Source: Gordonia sp. (in: high G+C Gram-positive bacteria)
GTDB taxonomy: Bacteria > Actinomycetota > Actinomycetes > Mycobacteriales > Mycobacteriaceae
Direction of reading: 5' to 3'
Assembly: GCA_030152405.1 (NCBI GenBank)
Contig: JASLJL010000333.1
Location: forward strand, 1 to 7,158
Length of the DNA stretch: 7,158 nucleotides
The notes under the pieces are model-generated. The model was given only the letters and a program-made list of their open reading frames with translations, was not told where the DNA came from and ran no database searches. The position numbers were made by a program, and so were the translations under genes. Positions 1-6,883 of the stretch are shown one piece after another. How positions within the stretch are numbered: position 1 is the first letter of the stretch; each line of letters begins with the position of its first letter.

Positions 1-16
1 CCCAGCCCGCGTCGCC

Positions 17-67
17 TGGTTTCGACACGACGCCTCGCCTGGCGGCTCGGAGTCGGCTCAAACACCG
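17..67 (+). repeat. REP-like palindromic intergenic repeat, copy A (forward)
   Basis: This 51-bp unit begins TGGTTTCGACACG and ends CTCAAACACCG. It is the forward-oriented partner of an inverted copy at 87-137; the first 13 bp match exactly and by hand count about 37 of 51 positions match without gaps. The pattern GGTTTCGACACG, then a GC-rich imperfectly palindromic middle, then CTCAACCACCG, is one I remember as a frequent dispersed intergenic repeat in Gordonia and related actinobacteria; that is recollection, not a search. The 16 bp to its left (1-16) also recur before copy C, so the repeated block may extend past the window edge. Confidence 0.7.
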
Positions 68-86
68 AAAAGCCGAACCGCCCCAC

Positions 87-137
87 CGGTGGTTGTGCCG
101 GGACCGGAGCGCCCGCGGAGGACCCGTGTCGAAACCA
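87..137 (-). repeat. REP-like palindromic intergenic repeat, copy B (inverted)
   Basis: Read on the minus strand, this unit starts TGGTTTCGACACG (137 back to 125) and ends CAACCACCG, so it is an inverted copy of the 17-67 unit with the same length. In a transcript, A and B could pair into a long imperfect hairpin closed by a perfect 13-bp stem (17-29 with 125-137). The junction between A and B carries the 10-bp palindrome CCACCGGTGG at 83-92. No open reading frame with gene-like features runs through it. Confidence 0.7.
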
Positions 138-155
138 CTCCCAGCCCGCGTCGCC

Positions 156-195
156 CGGTTTCGGCACGACGCCTCGGAGTCGGCTCAACCCGCCG
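156..195 (+). repeat. REP-like palindromic intergenic repeat, copy C (forward, internally deleted)
   Basis: This shorter unit matches copy A with two substitutions (CGGTTTCGGCACG for TGGTTTCGACACG) and lacks 12 bp that correspond to 38-49. The missing segment lies between two CTCG tetranucleotides in copy A (34-37 and 46-49), as expected for a slippage deletion. Its first 13 bp can also pair with 125-137 of copy B with two mismatches, giving an alternative hairpin with an 18-nt loop. Confidence 0.65.
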
Positions 196-223
196 ATGGG
201 GGAGTCCCGCCGGGGCGCGCGAA

Positions 224-250
224 GTCGGACACGGCGGCCGATGTGCCGAC
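224..250. promoter_or_regulatory. Imperfect inverted repeat upstream of the embA promoter (possible operator)
   Basis: GTCGGACA (224-231) and TGTGCCGAC (242-250) form an 8-bp dyad with one bulged base around a GC-rich 10-nt centre. It lies about 28 bp upstream of the -10-like box, where an activator would bind or a repressor could overlap the -35 region. In Mycobacterium the emb genes are activated by EmbR; whether this site binds such a factor is unknown. GC-rich dyads of this size arise often by chance. Confidence 0.25.
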
Positions 251-278
251 CGTTCAGGTTTTCCTAAGCGCGACGCCT

Positions 279-284
279 TAGCAT
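279..284 (+). promoter_or_regulatory. Putative -10 box of a leaderless embA promoter
   Basis: TAGCAT fits the actinobacterial TANNNT -10 consensus and ends 7 bp before the ATG at 292, which would place the transcription start at or beside the A of the start codon. No purine-rich Shine-Dalgarno sequence is visible in front of that ATG. Leaderless mRNAs are common in this order. No convincing -35 hexamer is present near 253-261. The call rests on one hexamer and its spacing. Confidence 0.4.
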
Positions 285-291
285 CAGCACG

Positions 292-3200
292 ATGTCTACT
301 CGGCCTGAAGCACCCTCACGGACGTACGCGATCGTCGCCGCCGTCGCCGGATCGATCGCGATCGCGGCGGCGGTGCTGACGCCTTTCCTGCCTGTTCAGG
401 AGCATTCGGCGACACTCGACTGGCCCGCTGGACAGTCCTTGAATTCGGCGAACGCGTCGGTCGTCGCACCGCTCGTCACGCACACGCCGGCCACGCTCGA
501 CGTGTCCGTTCCGTGCTCAGTGCTCTCTCAGGTGAGCGGAGACACACCGTCGACCGTCATCGCGTCGATGCCACCCAAGGCGGAAGCGTTCCGCGACAAC
601 GCGCTGTCGGTGACGGCGTCGTCGTCCGGTGCGAACGTCGCGGTCCGGGGCATCGACCTCGCGACCGCGACGCGCGCCGAGCTCGACCGGTGCAAGACCC
701 TGCACGTCTGGTCGGACGGCCCGACGATGTTCGCGCAGTTCGTCGGCCTCGGGCCGGCGGCCACCGACCCCGACGCGCAGAAGCCACAGGTCACCGGCAT
801 CTTCACCGACCTCGCCACGCAGCAGGTCGGCGCAGCTCAGAAGTCGGGTCTCGCCGTCCGGGTCGACGTCGACAACCGGTTCGACATCACCCCCACCATC
901 CTCAAATGGCTCGTGCTCGCCATCGGTGTCGTCGCGGCTGTGCTGGCGCTGTTCGCAGCATGGAAGCTCGACGTCGCAAGTGGTCACCGGCATCGGTTCT
1001 CGCCCGTCGGACGCTGGAAGATCCTGGCGCCCAAGGCCACCGACCTGCTGGTCACCGCGGCATTGGTGATCTGGCACTTCCTCGGCGCCGGGTCGTCCGA
1101 CGACGGCTACATCCTCACCATGGGCCGCAACGCCGGCGACGCGGGCTACCTCGGCGACTACTACCGCTGGTTCAACGTCCCCGAAGCACCGTTCGACTGG
1201 TATTACTCATTCCTCGGCCACTGGGCCGACATCTCCACGGCCGCCGTCTGGATGCGACTCCCGGCGCTGCTCGCCGGCTTGGCGTCGTGGTTCATCCTTA
1301 GCCGTGTGCTGCTGCCGCGCCTCGGTGTGGCGATCCGCGGCTCGCAGTGGGCGTATCTGACCGCCGCCGCGGTGTTCGTCGCCTACTGGATGCCGTTCGC
1401 GTCCGGCCTGCGGAGCGAGACGATCATCGTCCTCGGCTCCCTCGCCACGTGGTGGATGGTGGAGCGCGCCGTCGCGACTCGCCGCATCCTGCCCGCGGCT
1501 CTCGCCGCGCTCTTCGCCGGACTGTCGTTGGCGACGGCGCCGCACGGCATCGTCGCCGTGGCCGTTCTCATCGCAGGCTCCCGCCCGATGCTGCGGGTGA
1601 TCCGCGCCCGCCACCGTGAGGCCGGGCTGCTGCCGCTCGTCGCACCGATCGGCGCCGCCTTCGCCCTGGTGATCATGGTGGTGTTCCGCCAGCAGACCAT
1701 CGCGACGGTCGCCGAGGCGATCCGTGTCCGCTACGAGATCGGCCCGACCGCAGCCTGGTACCAGGAACTCCTCCGCTTCTACTTCCTCACTCTTTCGCAC
1801 GACGACGGTGCGCTGGCGCGTCGACTGCCGGTGCTCGTGCTGGTCCTCTCGCTGCTCGCGACGCTCGCCGTCCTCCTCCGCCGCAAGCACATCCCCGGAA
1901 TCGCGCGCGGTCCCGTGTGGCGGCTGGTCGCCGCGACGCTGCTGACGATCCTGCTGCTGTCGTTCACGCCCACCAAGTGGACCGTGCAGTTCGGCGTGTA
2001 CACGGGTCTCGGCGCGGCGCTCGCCGCGGTGGCCGCCGTCGTCATGGCGCAACAGGTGCGTCGTTCGGCCCGCGACCTGTGGATCTACATCGCCGCGCTG
2101 ATGCTCGCCTGCGCGGGCGCGACGGCCGGATCGAACGCGTGGGGCTGGAGCTACGACTTCGGGATCTCCTGGTCGGACAAGATCCCGGGCCTGGCCGGAA
2201 TCCCGGTCCCGACCCTCTTCCTCGCCTTGACGGCGATCGCGTTCCTCGCCGCCATCTGGTGCCACGTGCAGCCGCCGTCGTCGAAGGACGTCGACCACGA
2301 CACCAGGTGGCGCACCGTCGCCCGGTCGTCGCCGATGCTGATCCTCGTGGTCGCCGTGCTTCTCGCCGAGGGAGCGCTGTTCGCCCGCGCCGCCGTGCAG
2401 CGTGCCGACAGCTACACCAACCTGAGCGCCAACCTGCGCGCCGTCACCGGCGACACCTGCGGGATGGCCGACGACGTGCTCGTCGAGCCCGACTCCAACG
2501 CCGGCATGCTCACCCCGATCGGGACGTCCGACGTGTCGAAGGCTCTCGCCGGGAAATCCGTCGGCTTCACCCCCGACGGTGTCGCCGCCGACCTCACGCC
2601 CGAGAACATCGTGATCGGAGCGGGCACGATCCACACCGGCCGCAAGGTGTCCGCGCCGTTCGTGGTGAAGCCGGGCACGCCGGGCACTCTCGGCGGACGT
2701 GGAGCGGAGACGGTCAACGGCTCGTCCGCGGCACTGCCGTTCGGACTCGACCCGGCGACCACCCCGGTCCTCGGCAGCTACGGGTACGACGACGGCACCG
2801 CCGACCTCACCTCGTCCTGGTACCGCCTCCCGGCGCGTGACGCGTCGCCGCTGCTGGTGATCTCCGCGGCCGGATCGATCTTCTCGATCGATCAAGACGC
2901 GGCGGCCCGACCCGGTCGCTCGCTCGTCGTCGAGTTCGGGCGGGGCGAGGGCGCCGAGTTAACCACGATCAGCAAGTACGTTACGATCGACCCGGACTGG
3001 GGCTCCAACCGCCCGTGGCGCAACCTGCGCATCCCGATGTCCGCGGTCCCCGCCGGCGCGACCGCGATGCGGATCGTGGCAGAGGACTCCAACGTGAACC
3101 CGGACGAGTGGCTGGCCCTCACGCCGCCCCGCGCACCGGTTCTCAAGACGTTGAACGACGTCATCGGGCACGACAGCCCCGTCCTGGTCGACCTGTCGGT

Positions 3201-3540
3201 CGGCGCGCAGTTCCCGTGCCAGCACCCGATGACCGCCCACGACGGAGTGTTCGAGCAGCCGAAGTGGCGCATCATGCCCGATCAGGTGACCGCAGGCTCG
3301 AAGTCGACGTCGTGGCAGGACCGTTCGGGCGGAGGCGTCCTCGGCGTCGTCGACGGTGTGGCGACCGAGTCGACGGTCTCCACCTACTTGAAGGACGACT
3401 GGTATCGCGACTGGGGAGCACTCGTGTCGTTGACGCCACTCGTCCCCGACGCCGCCACCGCCCAGCTGTCGACTGCGACGGCCACGTCGTGGGGATGGAA
3501 GCGATCGGGTCCGATCCGGGCGGTGTCGCCCAGTGAGTGA
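292..3540 (+). CDS. embA: Arabinosyltransferase EmbA (arabinogalactan biosynthesis)
   Basis: This is a GT-C-fold integral-membrane arabinofuranosyltransferase of 1082 aa (family about 1090-1100) that uses decaprenyl-phosphoryl-arabinose to extend cell-wall arabinan, probably as a heterodimer with the next gene product. The start is well fixed: an in-frame TAA lies at 265-267, there is no other start before 292, and the first membrane helix begins near residue 13. Domains in order are helix 1 (about 13-35), an N-terminal extracytoplasmic jelly-roll-like domain with C75 and C134, a multi-helix core from about 205 to 702, and a C-terminal carbohydrate-binding-like domain (about 703-1082). The catalytic DDGY motif is at 270-273. 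C723 and C976 match the conserved C-terminal disulfide pair, and W843 and W909 are conserved tryptophans. FTPTKWTVQFG (558-568), STAAVWMRLP and the GWKRSGPIRA tail resemble M. tuberculosis EmbA more than EmbB or EmbC. It is followed by an overlapping emb gene. Confidence 0.9.
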   Translation: MSTRPEAPSRTYAIVAAVAGSIAIAAAVLTPFLPVQEHSATLDWPAGQSLNSANASVVAPLVTHTPATLDVSVPCSVLSQVSGDTPSTVIASMPPKAEAFRDNALSVTASSSGANVAVRGIDLATATRAELDRCKTLHVWSDGPTMFAQFVGLGPAATDPDAQKPQVTGIFTDLATQQVGAAQKSGLAVRVDVDNRFDITPTILKWLVLAIGVVAAVLALFAAWKLDVASGHRHRFSPVGRWKILAPKATDLLVTAALVIWHFLGAGSSDDGYILTMGRNAGDAGYLGDYYRWFNVPEAPFDWYYSFLGHWADISTAAVWMRLPALLAGLASWFILSRVLLPRLGVAIRGSQWAYLTAAAVFVAYWMPFASGLRSETIIVLGSLATWWMVERAVATRRILPAALAALFAGLSLATAPHGIVAVAVLIAGSRPMLRVIRARHREAGLLPLVAPIGAAFALVIMVVFRQQTIATVAEAIRVRYEIGPTAAWYQELLRFYFLTLSHDDGALARRLPVLVLVLSLLATLAVLLRRKHIPGIARGPVWRLVAATLLTILLLSFTPTKWTVQFGVYTGLGAALAAVAAVVMAQQVRRSARDLWIYIAALMLACAGATAGSNAWGWSYDFGISWSDKIPGLAGIPVPTLFLALTAIAFLAAIWCHVQPPSSKDVDHDTRWRTVARSSPMLILVVAVLLAEGALFARAAVQRADSYTNLSANLRAVTGDTCGMADDVLVEPDSNAGMLTPIGTSDVSKALAGKSVGFTPDGVAADLTPENIVIGAGTIHTGRKVSAPFVVKPGTPGTLGGRGAETVNGSSAALPFGLDPATTPVLGSYGYDDGTADLTSSWYRLPARDASPLLVISAAGSIFSIDQDAAARPGRSLVVEFGRGEGAELTTISKYVTIDPDWGSNRPWRNLRIPMSAVPAGATAMRIVAEDSNVNPDEWLALTPPRAPVLKTLNDVIGHDSPVLVDLSVGAQFPCQHPMTAHDGVFEQPKWRIMPDQVTAGSKSTSWQDRSGGGVLGVVDGVATESTVSTYLKDDWYRDWGALVSLTPLVPDAATAQLSTATATSWGWKRSGPIRAVSPSE

Positions 3541-6500
3541 AGTGAAGAACGTGGAATCCGATCTCGTCGAACCATCGAGCGGACCGAGTGACAAGACCGT
3601 GCGGATCGCGAAGATCGTCGCCGTCGTCGCGGGTCTCCTCGGTGTGCTGCTCGCCGTCGTCGCGCCGATCCTGCCCGTCTCGTACACGAAGACGGACCTG
3701 AACTGGCCGCAGGCGGTGGCGCAGGACGCGTCGCCCACCGTGCAGAGCGTGGCCGCGCCGAACGTCTCGTACGTGCCGGTGTCGATGGACATCACGGTGC
3801 CCTGCGCCTTGGCCGCCGACCTGCCGAAGAGCGGTGGCGTGCTCGTGTCGACGGTGCCGGCCACCGGCGCCGAGGCCGGCAAGGTGGGCCTGTTCATCCG
3901 CGCCACCTCCGACCGCATCCTCGTCACCCAGCGCAGTTCCGTGGTTCTCACCGTTCCGCGGGCGGCCGCGCAGGACGCGAAGGACTGCCGGATCGTGGTC
4001 CACGCGGACGCCGAGGGCACGCGCGGAGCGGTCGAAGGCTTCACCGGCGACGGTCAGACCACGTTCGACGTCCCCGACCCGAACTCGCGGCCCCAGATCC
4101 TCGGCGTCTACACCGACCTGCCGAAGACGACGGCCCCGGACGGGCTGAGCTTCCGCTCGACGGTCGACACGCGGTTCATCTCCAGCCCGACCACGCTCAA
4201 GGGCGGACTGCTGATTCTCGGCATCCTCTCGACGCTGCTGTCGATCGCGGCGCTGGCGGTTCTCGACGCGCGGGACGGGAAGAGGCTCCGCCGACTGCTC
4301 CCGAAACGCTGGTGGCGGCCGACTGTGCCCGACGTCCTCGTGACGGCGGTACTCGGCGTGTGGCTGTTCATCGGCGGCAACACCGCGGACGACGGCTACC
4401 AGGTGACGGTCGGCCGGATCGCGCCCGGCGCCGGTTACCTGGACAACTACTACCGCTACTTCGGTGTCCCCCAGGATCCGTTCGGCTGGCACTACCAGTA
4501 TCTGTCGTTGTGGATGCAGGTGAGCACGTCGGTGCCGTGGCTGCGGCTGCTCCCGCTGCTGTTCGGTCTCGCGGGCTGGTTCCTGATCAGCCGATTCGCG
4601 CTGCCCCGACTCGGCCGCGCGGTGCGGACGTCCAAGTCCGCGTACTGGGCCGCGGCTCTCGCCTTCCTCGCCGTGTGGCTGCCGTTCAACAACGGTCTGC
4701 GGGTGGAGCCCGCGATCACCGTCGGCGTGCTCGCCACCTGGGTGCTGGTGGAACGCGCGATCGCGTCCGGCCGCCTCGTGCCGTGGGCGCTGGCGATCGT
4801 GACCGCCGCGTTCACCCTGACGATCCACCCGGTCGGTGCGATCGCCGCGGTCGCGCTCGTGGCCGGACTGCGGCCGCTCCTCGCCCGACTCCGTGCGCGC
4901 CGCGCCCGCGACGGCTGGCTGCCCATGCTGGTGCCGCTCCTCGCGTCCGGCACGGCCGTCCTCTACGAGATCTTCTCCGATCAGACCATCGCGTCGATCA
5001 TGGAGGGCGTCCGCGTGCAGGGCGTCGTCGGTCCCACCAACAAATGGTGGAACGAGGGCATGCGCTACTACGTCCTTCTCAACCCGACCCCCGACGGCTC
5101 CATCGCACGCCGCATCGGCATCTTCGTGACGATCCTCGCGGTGCTGCTCGTCGTGCTGCTGCTGTTGAGCCGCCGACGCATCCCGGGCATGCCGACCGGC
5201 CCGCTGTGGCGACTCGTCGCCGTCACCGCAGGCGCGGTGGTGGTCCTGGCGTTCGTGCCGACGAAGGCGACGCACCAGATGGGTGCCCTCGCGTGTCTGA
5301 CAGGTGTCCTCGCGGCCGCCGCGACCACCATGATCAGACCCGAAGTGCTGCACCGGAGATGCAACCGGACGTTCTTCGCCGCTGCCGCGACGTACGCGTT
5401 GGCCGTCGCGTTCGCGGGCCGGAACCAGTGGTGGTACGTCGGCAGCTACGGCATCCCGTGGGCTGACGACACCCCGCACTTCGGACCGCTCGCCCTATAC
5501 ATGCCGATCTTCCTCGCTGCCGTCGCGCTGACCGGCCTGGGTGTCTGGCAGTACTACCGCGACGACCTCGCCGAGCCATCCTCGTCGTCCCTCGAGCGGA
5601 GTCGAGAGGGTCTCGGCCTCATCGGCAGGCTGCCGCGTTACTCGCTGTCGATCGTGTGCGCGATCGTCCTGCTGTTCACGTTCGCCTCGGTCGGCAAGGC
5701 CGCGATGAGCGATTCGTGGACCTGGGCGCACTCCAACCTCAACTCGCTGCGCGGCCAACCGTGTGCACTCGCCGAGGACGTCCTTGTCGAGGCGGATCCC
5801 AACGAGGGTCTCCTCAAGCCGGCCGACGTCGCCGGGCAGAAGGGCGTCAGCGCTGCCGACGCACTGTCGGGTGGGCCGGGCAAGGCCGAAGGGTTCAGTC
5901 CCAACGGAGTGTCCGAGCACCTCGAGAGCGACGACGAGTCGGACACTGAGAGCTCCGGTTCGGTCCAACAGACCTCGGATTCGACGGAGGCGTCGTCCAC
6001 GTCGGGCGGATCCGCCGACACCGAGGGCGGCACCGTGCGCACCACGGGCGTCAACGGGTCGTCGGTGAAGCTTCCGTTCGGGCTCGATCAGCGCCGCGTT
6101 CCGGTGCTGGGCACCTACGGCTCGCCGAACGGCCGAGGGAGCCTGACGTCGTCGTGGTACGGCCTGCCCGCTCGCGCCGACGACAAACCGCTGGTCACGA
6201 TGTCTGTGGCGGGATCCGTCGAGAGCATCGACGATCTGGCCGTCCAGAACAGCGGGCAGTCGGTGCGACTCGAGTTCGGCCGCGTCGAGAACGACGGCAA
6301 GGTGACGACGGTGGCGTCCATGACGCCGCTCGATGCCGGTGGCACGCCGGCATGGCGCAACCTGCGGTTCCCGCTCGCCGATGCGCCGCCGCGTGCGACG
6401 GTGGTCCGGGTGGTCGCCGTCGACAAGTCGGCCGCACCCGCGCAGTGGCTCGCCGTGACGCCGCCGCGCGTCACACCGCTCGTGACGTTGAACGATCTCG

Positions 6501-6868
6501 TCGGTTCGCAGGCGCCCGTCCTGCTCGACTGGGAGGTCGCGCTGGCGTTCCCGTGCCAGCGTCCGGCGGCTGCGATCAACGGGGTCCTCGAAGTGCCGGA
6601 GTGGCGGATCACGCCCGACGCGGAGGGCGAGCGAGTGAACTCGCAGCGCTGGATGGCGGGCGACTACGGCGGCCCGCTCGGCATCACCGAGAACATGCTG
6701 CGCTCGGTCACCAAGCCCGCCTATCTGCGTAACGCGTGGGCCAAGGACTGGGGGACCCTGCGTCGCTTCGAACCGCTCGTCCCGCAGGTCACGGCACGTT
6801 TGGACATCTCGACCGACGTTCACAACGGACTCTGGAAGTCTGGCCCGATGAGGCCGTACAAGAACTAG
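3533..6868 (+). CDS. embB: Arabinosyltransferase EmbB-type (EmbB/EmbC-like)
   Basis: This second Emb arabinosyltransferase (1111 aa) is presumably EmbA's partner in arabinogalactan synthesis. The GTG start overlaps embA by 8 nt (GTGAGTGA), suggesting translational coupling; GTGs at 3542 and 3551 are alternatives and no Shine-Dalgarno sequence decides. Visible parts are a short cytoplasmic tail, helix 1 (about 28-48), an N-terminal extracytoplasmic domain, a membrane core from about 222 to 722, and a C-terminal domain with C744/C1008, W875 and W941. The catalytic DDGY is at 286-289 and H581 matches EmbB H594. Q290, V293, Q314 and A579 replace I303, M306, E327 and W592 of M. tuberculosis EmbB. 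An acidic Ser-rich stretch occupies 794-834. Gene order, LLDWEVALAFPCQRP and the AKDWGTLRRFEPLV/GLWKSG tail favour EmbB; LLPKRWW and TPDGSIARR resemble EmbC. The Emb family is certain, but the B versus C assignment is less so. Confidence 0.85.
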   Translation: MSEVKNVESDLVEPSSGPSDKTVRIAKIVAVVAGLLGVLLAVVAPILPVSYTKTDLNWPQAVAQDASPTVQSVAAPNVSYVPVSMDITVPCALAADLPKSGGVLVSTVPATGAEAGKVGLFIRATSDRILVTQRSSVVLTVPRAAAQDAKDCRIVVHADAEGTRGAVEGFTGDGQTTFDVPDPNSRPQILGVYTDLPKTTAPDGLSFRSTVDTRFISSPTTLKGGLLILGILSTLLSIAALAVLDARDGKRLRRLLPKRWWRPTVPDVLVTAVLGVWLFIGGNTADDGYQVTVGRIAPGAGYLDNYYRYFGVPQDPFGWHYQYLSLWMQVSTSVPWLRLLPLLFGLAGWFLISRFALPRLGRAVRTSKSAYWAAALAFLAVWLPFNNGLRVEPAITVGVLATWVLVERAIASGRLVPWALAIVTAAFTLTIHPVGAIAAVALVAGLRPLLARLRARRARDGWLPMLVPLLASGTAVLYEIFSDQTIASIMEGVRVQGVVGPTNKWWNEGMRYYVLLNPTPDGSIARRIGIFVTILAVLLVVLLLLSRRRIPGMPTGPLWRLVAVTAGAVVVLAFVPTKATHQMGALACLTGVLAAAATTMIRPEVLHRRCNRTFFAAAATYALAVAFAGRNQWWYVGSYGIPWADDTPHFGPLALYMPIFLAAVALTGLGVWQYYRDDLAEPSSSSLERSREGLGLIGRLPRYSLSIVCAIVLLFTFASVGKAAMSDSWTWAHSNLNSLRGQPCALAEDVLVEADPNEGLLKPADVAGQKGVSAADALSGGPGKAEGFSPNGVSEHLESDDESDTESSGSVQQTSDSTEASSTSGGSADTEGGTVRTTGVNGSSVKLPFGLDQRRVPVLGTYGSPNGRGSLTSSWYGLPARADDKPLVTMSVAGSVESIDDLAVQNSGQSVRLEFGRVENDGKVTTVASMTPLDAGGTPAWRNLRFPLADAPPRATVVRVVAVDKSAAPAQWLAVTPPRVTPLVTLNDLVGSQAPVLLDWEVALAFPCQRPAAAINGVLEVPEWRITPDAEGERVNSQRWMAGDYGGPLGITENMLRSVTKPAYLRNAWAKDWGTLRRFEPLVPQVTARLDISTDVHNGLWKSGPMRPYKN
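5912..6035 (+). other. Acidic Ser/Thr/Asp-rich low-complexity segment within EmbB
   Basis: Residues about 794-834 of the EmbB-type protein are dominated by S, D, E, T and G, with no hydrophobic core residues apart from one L near the start. The segment sits in the extracytoplasmic C-terminal domain, between the conserved GFSPNGV and GVNGS motifs. Mycobacterium Emb proteins have a variable loop of similar length at this site but with ordinary composition. It is most likely a disordered exposed loop. Confidence 0.7.
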
Positions 6869-6883
6869 TGTCGCCGGAGCGTC

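Larger units (their letters stand above)
1..188 (+). repeat. Direct repeat pair 1-61 / 140-188
   Basis: Bases 1-61 and 140-188 are direct repeats offset by 139 bp: 49 aligned positions with two substitutions and one 12-bp gap. The match includes the 16 bp that precede the REP-like units (CCCAGCCCGCGTCGCC at 1-16 and 140-155). Copies A and C therefore appear to descend from a block duplication rather than from two separate insertions. The left edge of the first copy coincides with the window edge, so its true length cannot be seen. Confidence 0.75.

Noticed and set aside
264..281. CTAAG/CTTAG inverted repeat around the promoter region
   Set aside because: It has only five paired bases with an 8-nt spacer and no continuation of the stem, too weak to call an operator or hairpin.
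353..364. Palindrome CGATCGCGATCG early in embA
   Set aside because: CGATCG is over-represented in GC-rich actinobacterial DNA and here encodes ordinary residues of the first membrane helix.
89..379. Small plus-strand open frames across the upstream repeats (89-379 and 93-281)
   Set aside because: They run through the palindromic repeats, have R/P/S-rich translations, and the longer one enters embA in another frame.
1207..2895. A 562-codon open frame on the minus strand inside embA
   Set aside because: It is another high-GC shadow with arginine/glutamate-rich low-complexity translation and no start signals.
3272..5479. A 735-codon open frame on the minus strand crossing the embA/embB junction
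   Set aside because: It lies antisense to two clearly conserved genes, its translation is rich in R, H, G and D with no family signature, and long antisense frames are expected in high-GC coding DNA.
5495..6823. A 442-codon open frame on the minus strand inside embB
   Set aside because: It is a shadow of the embB reading frame with biased R/H-rich composition.
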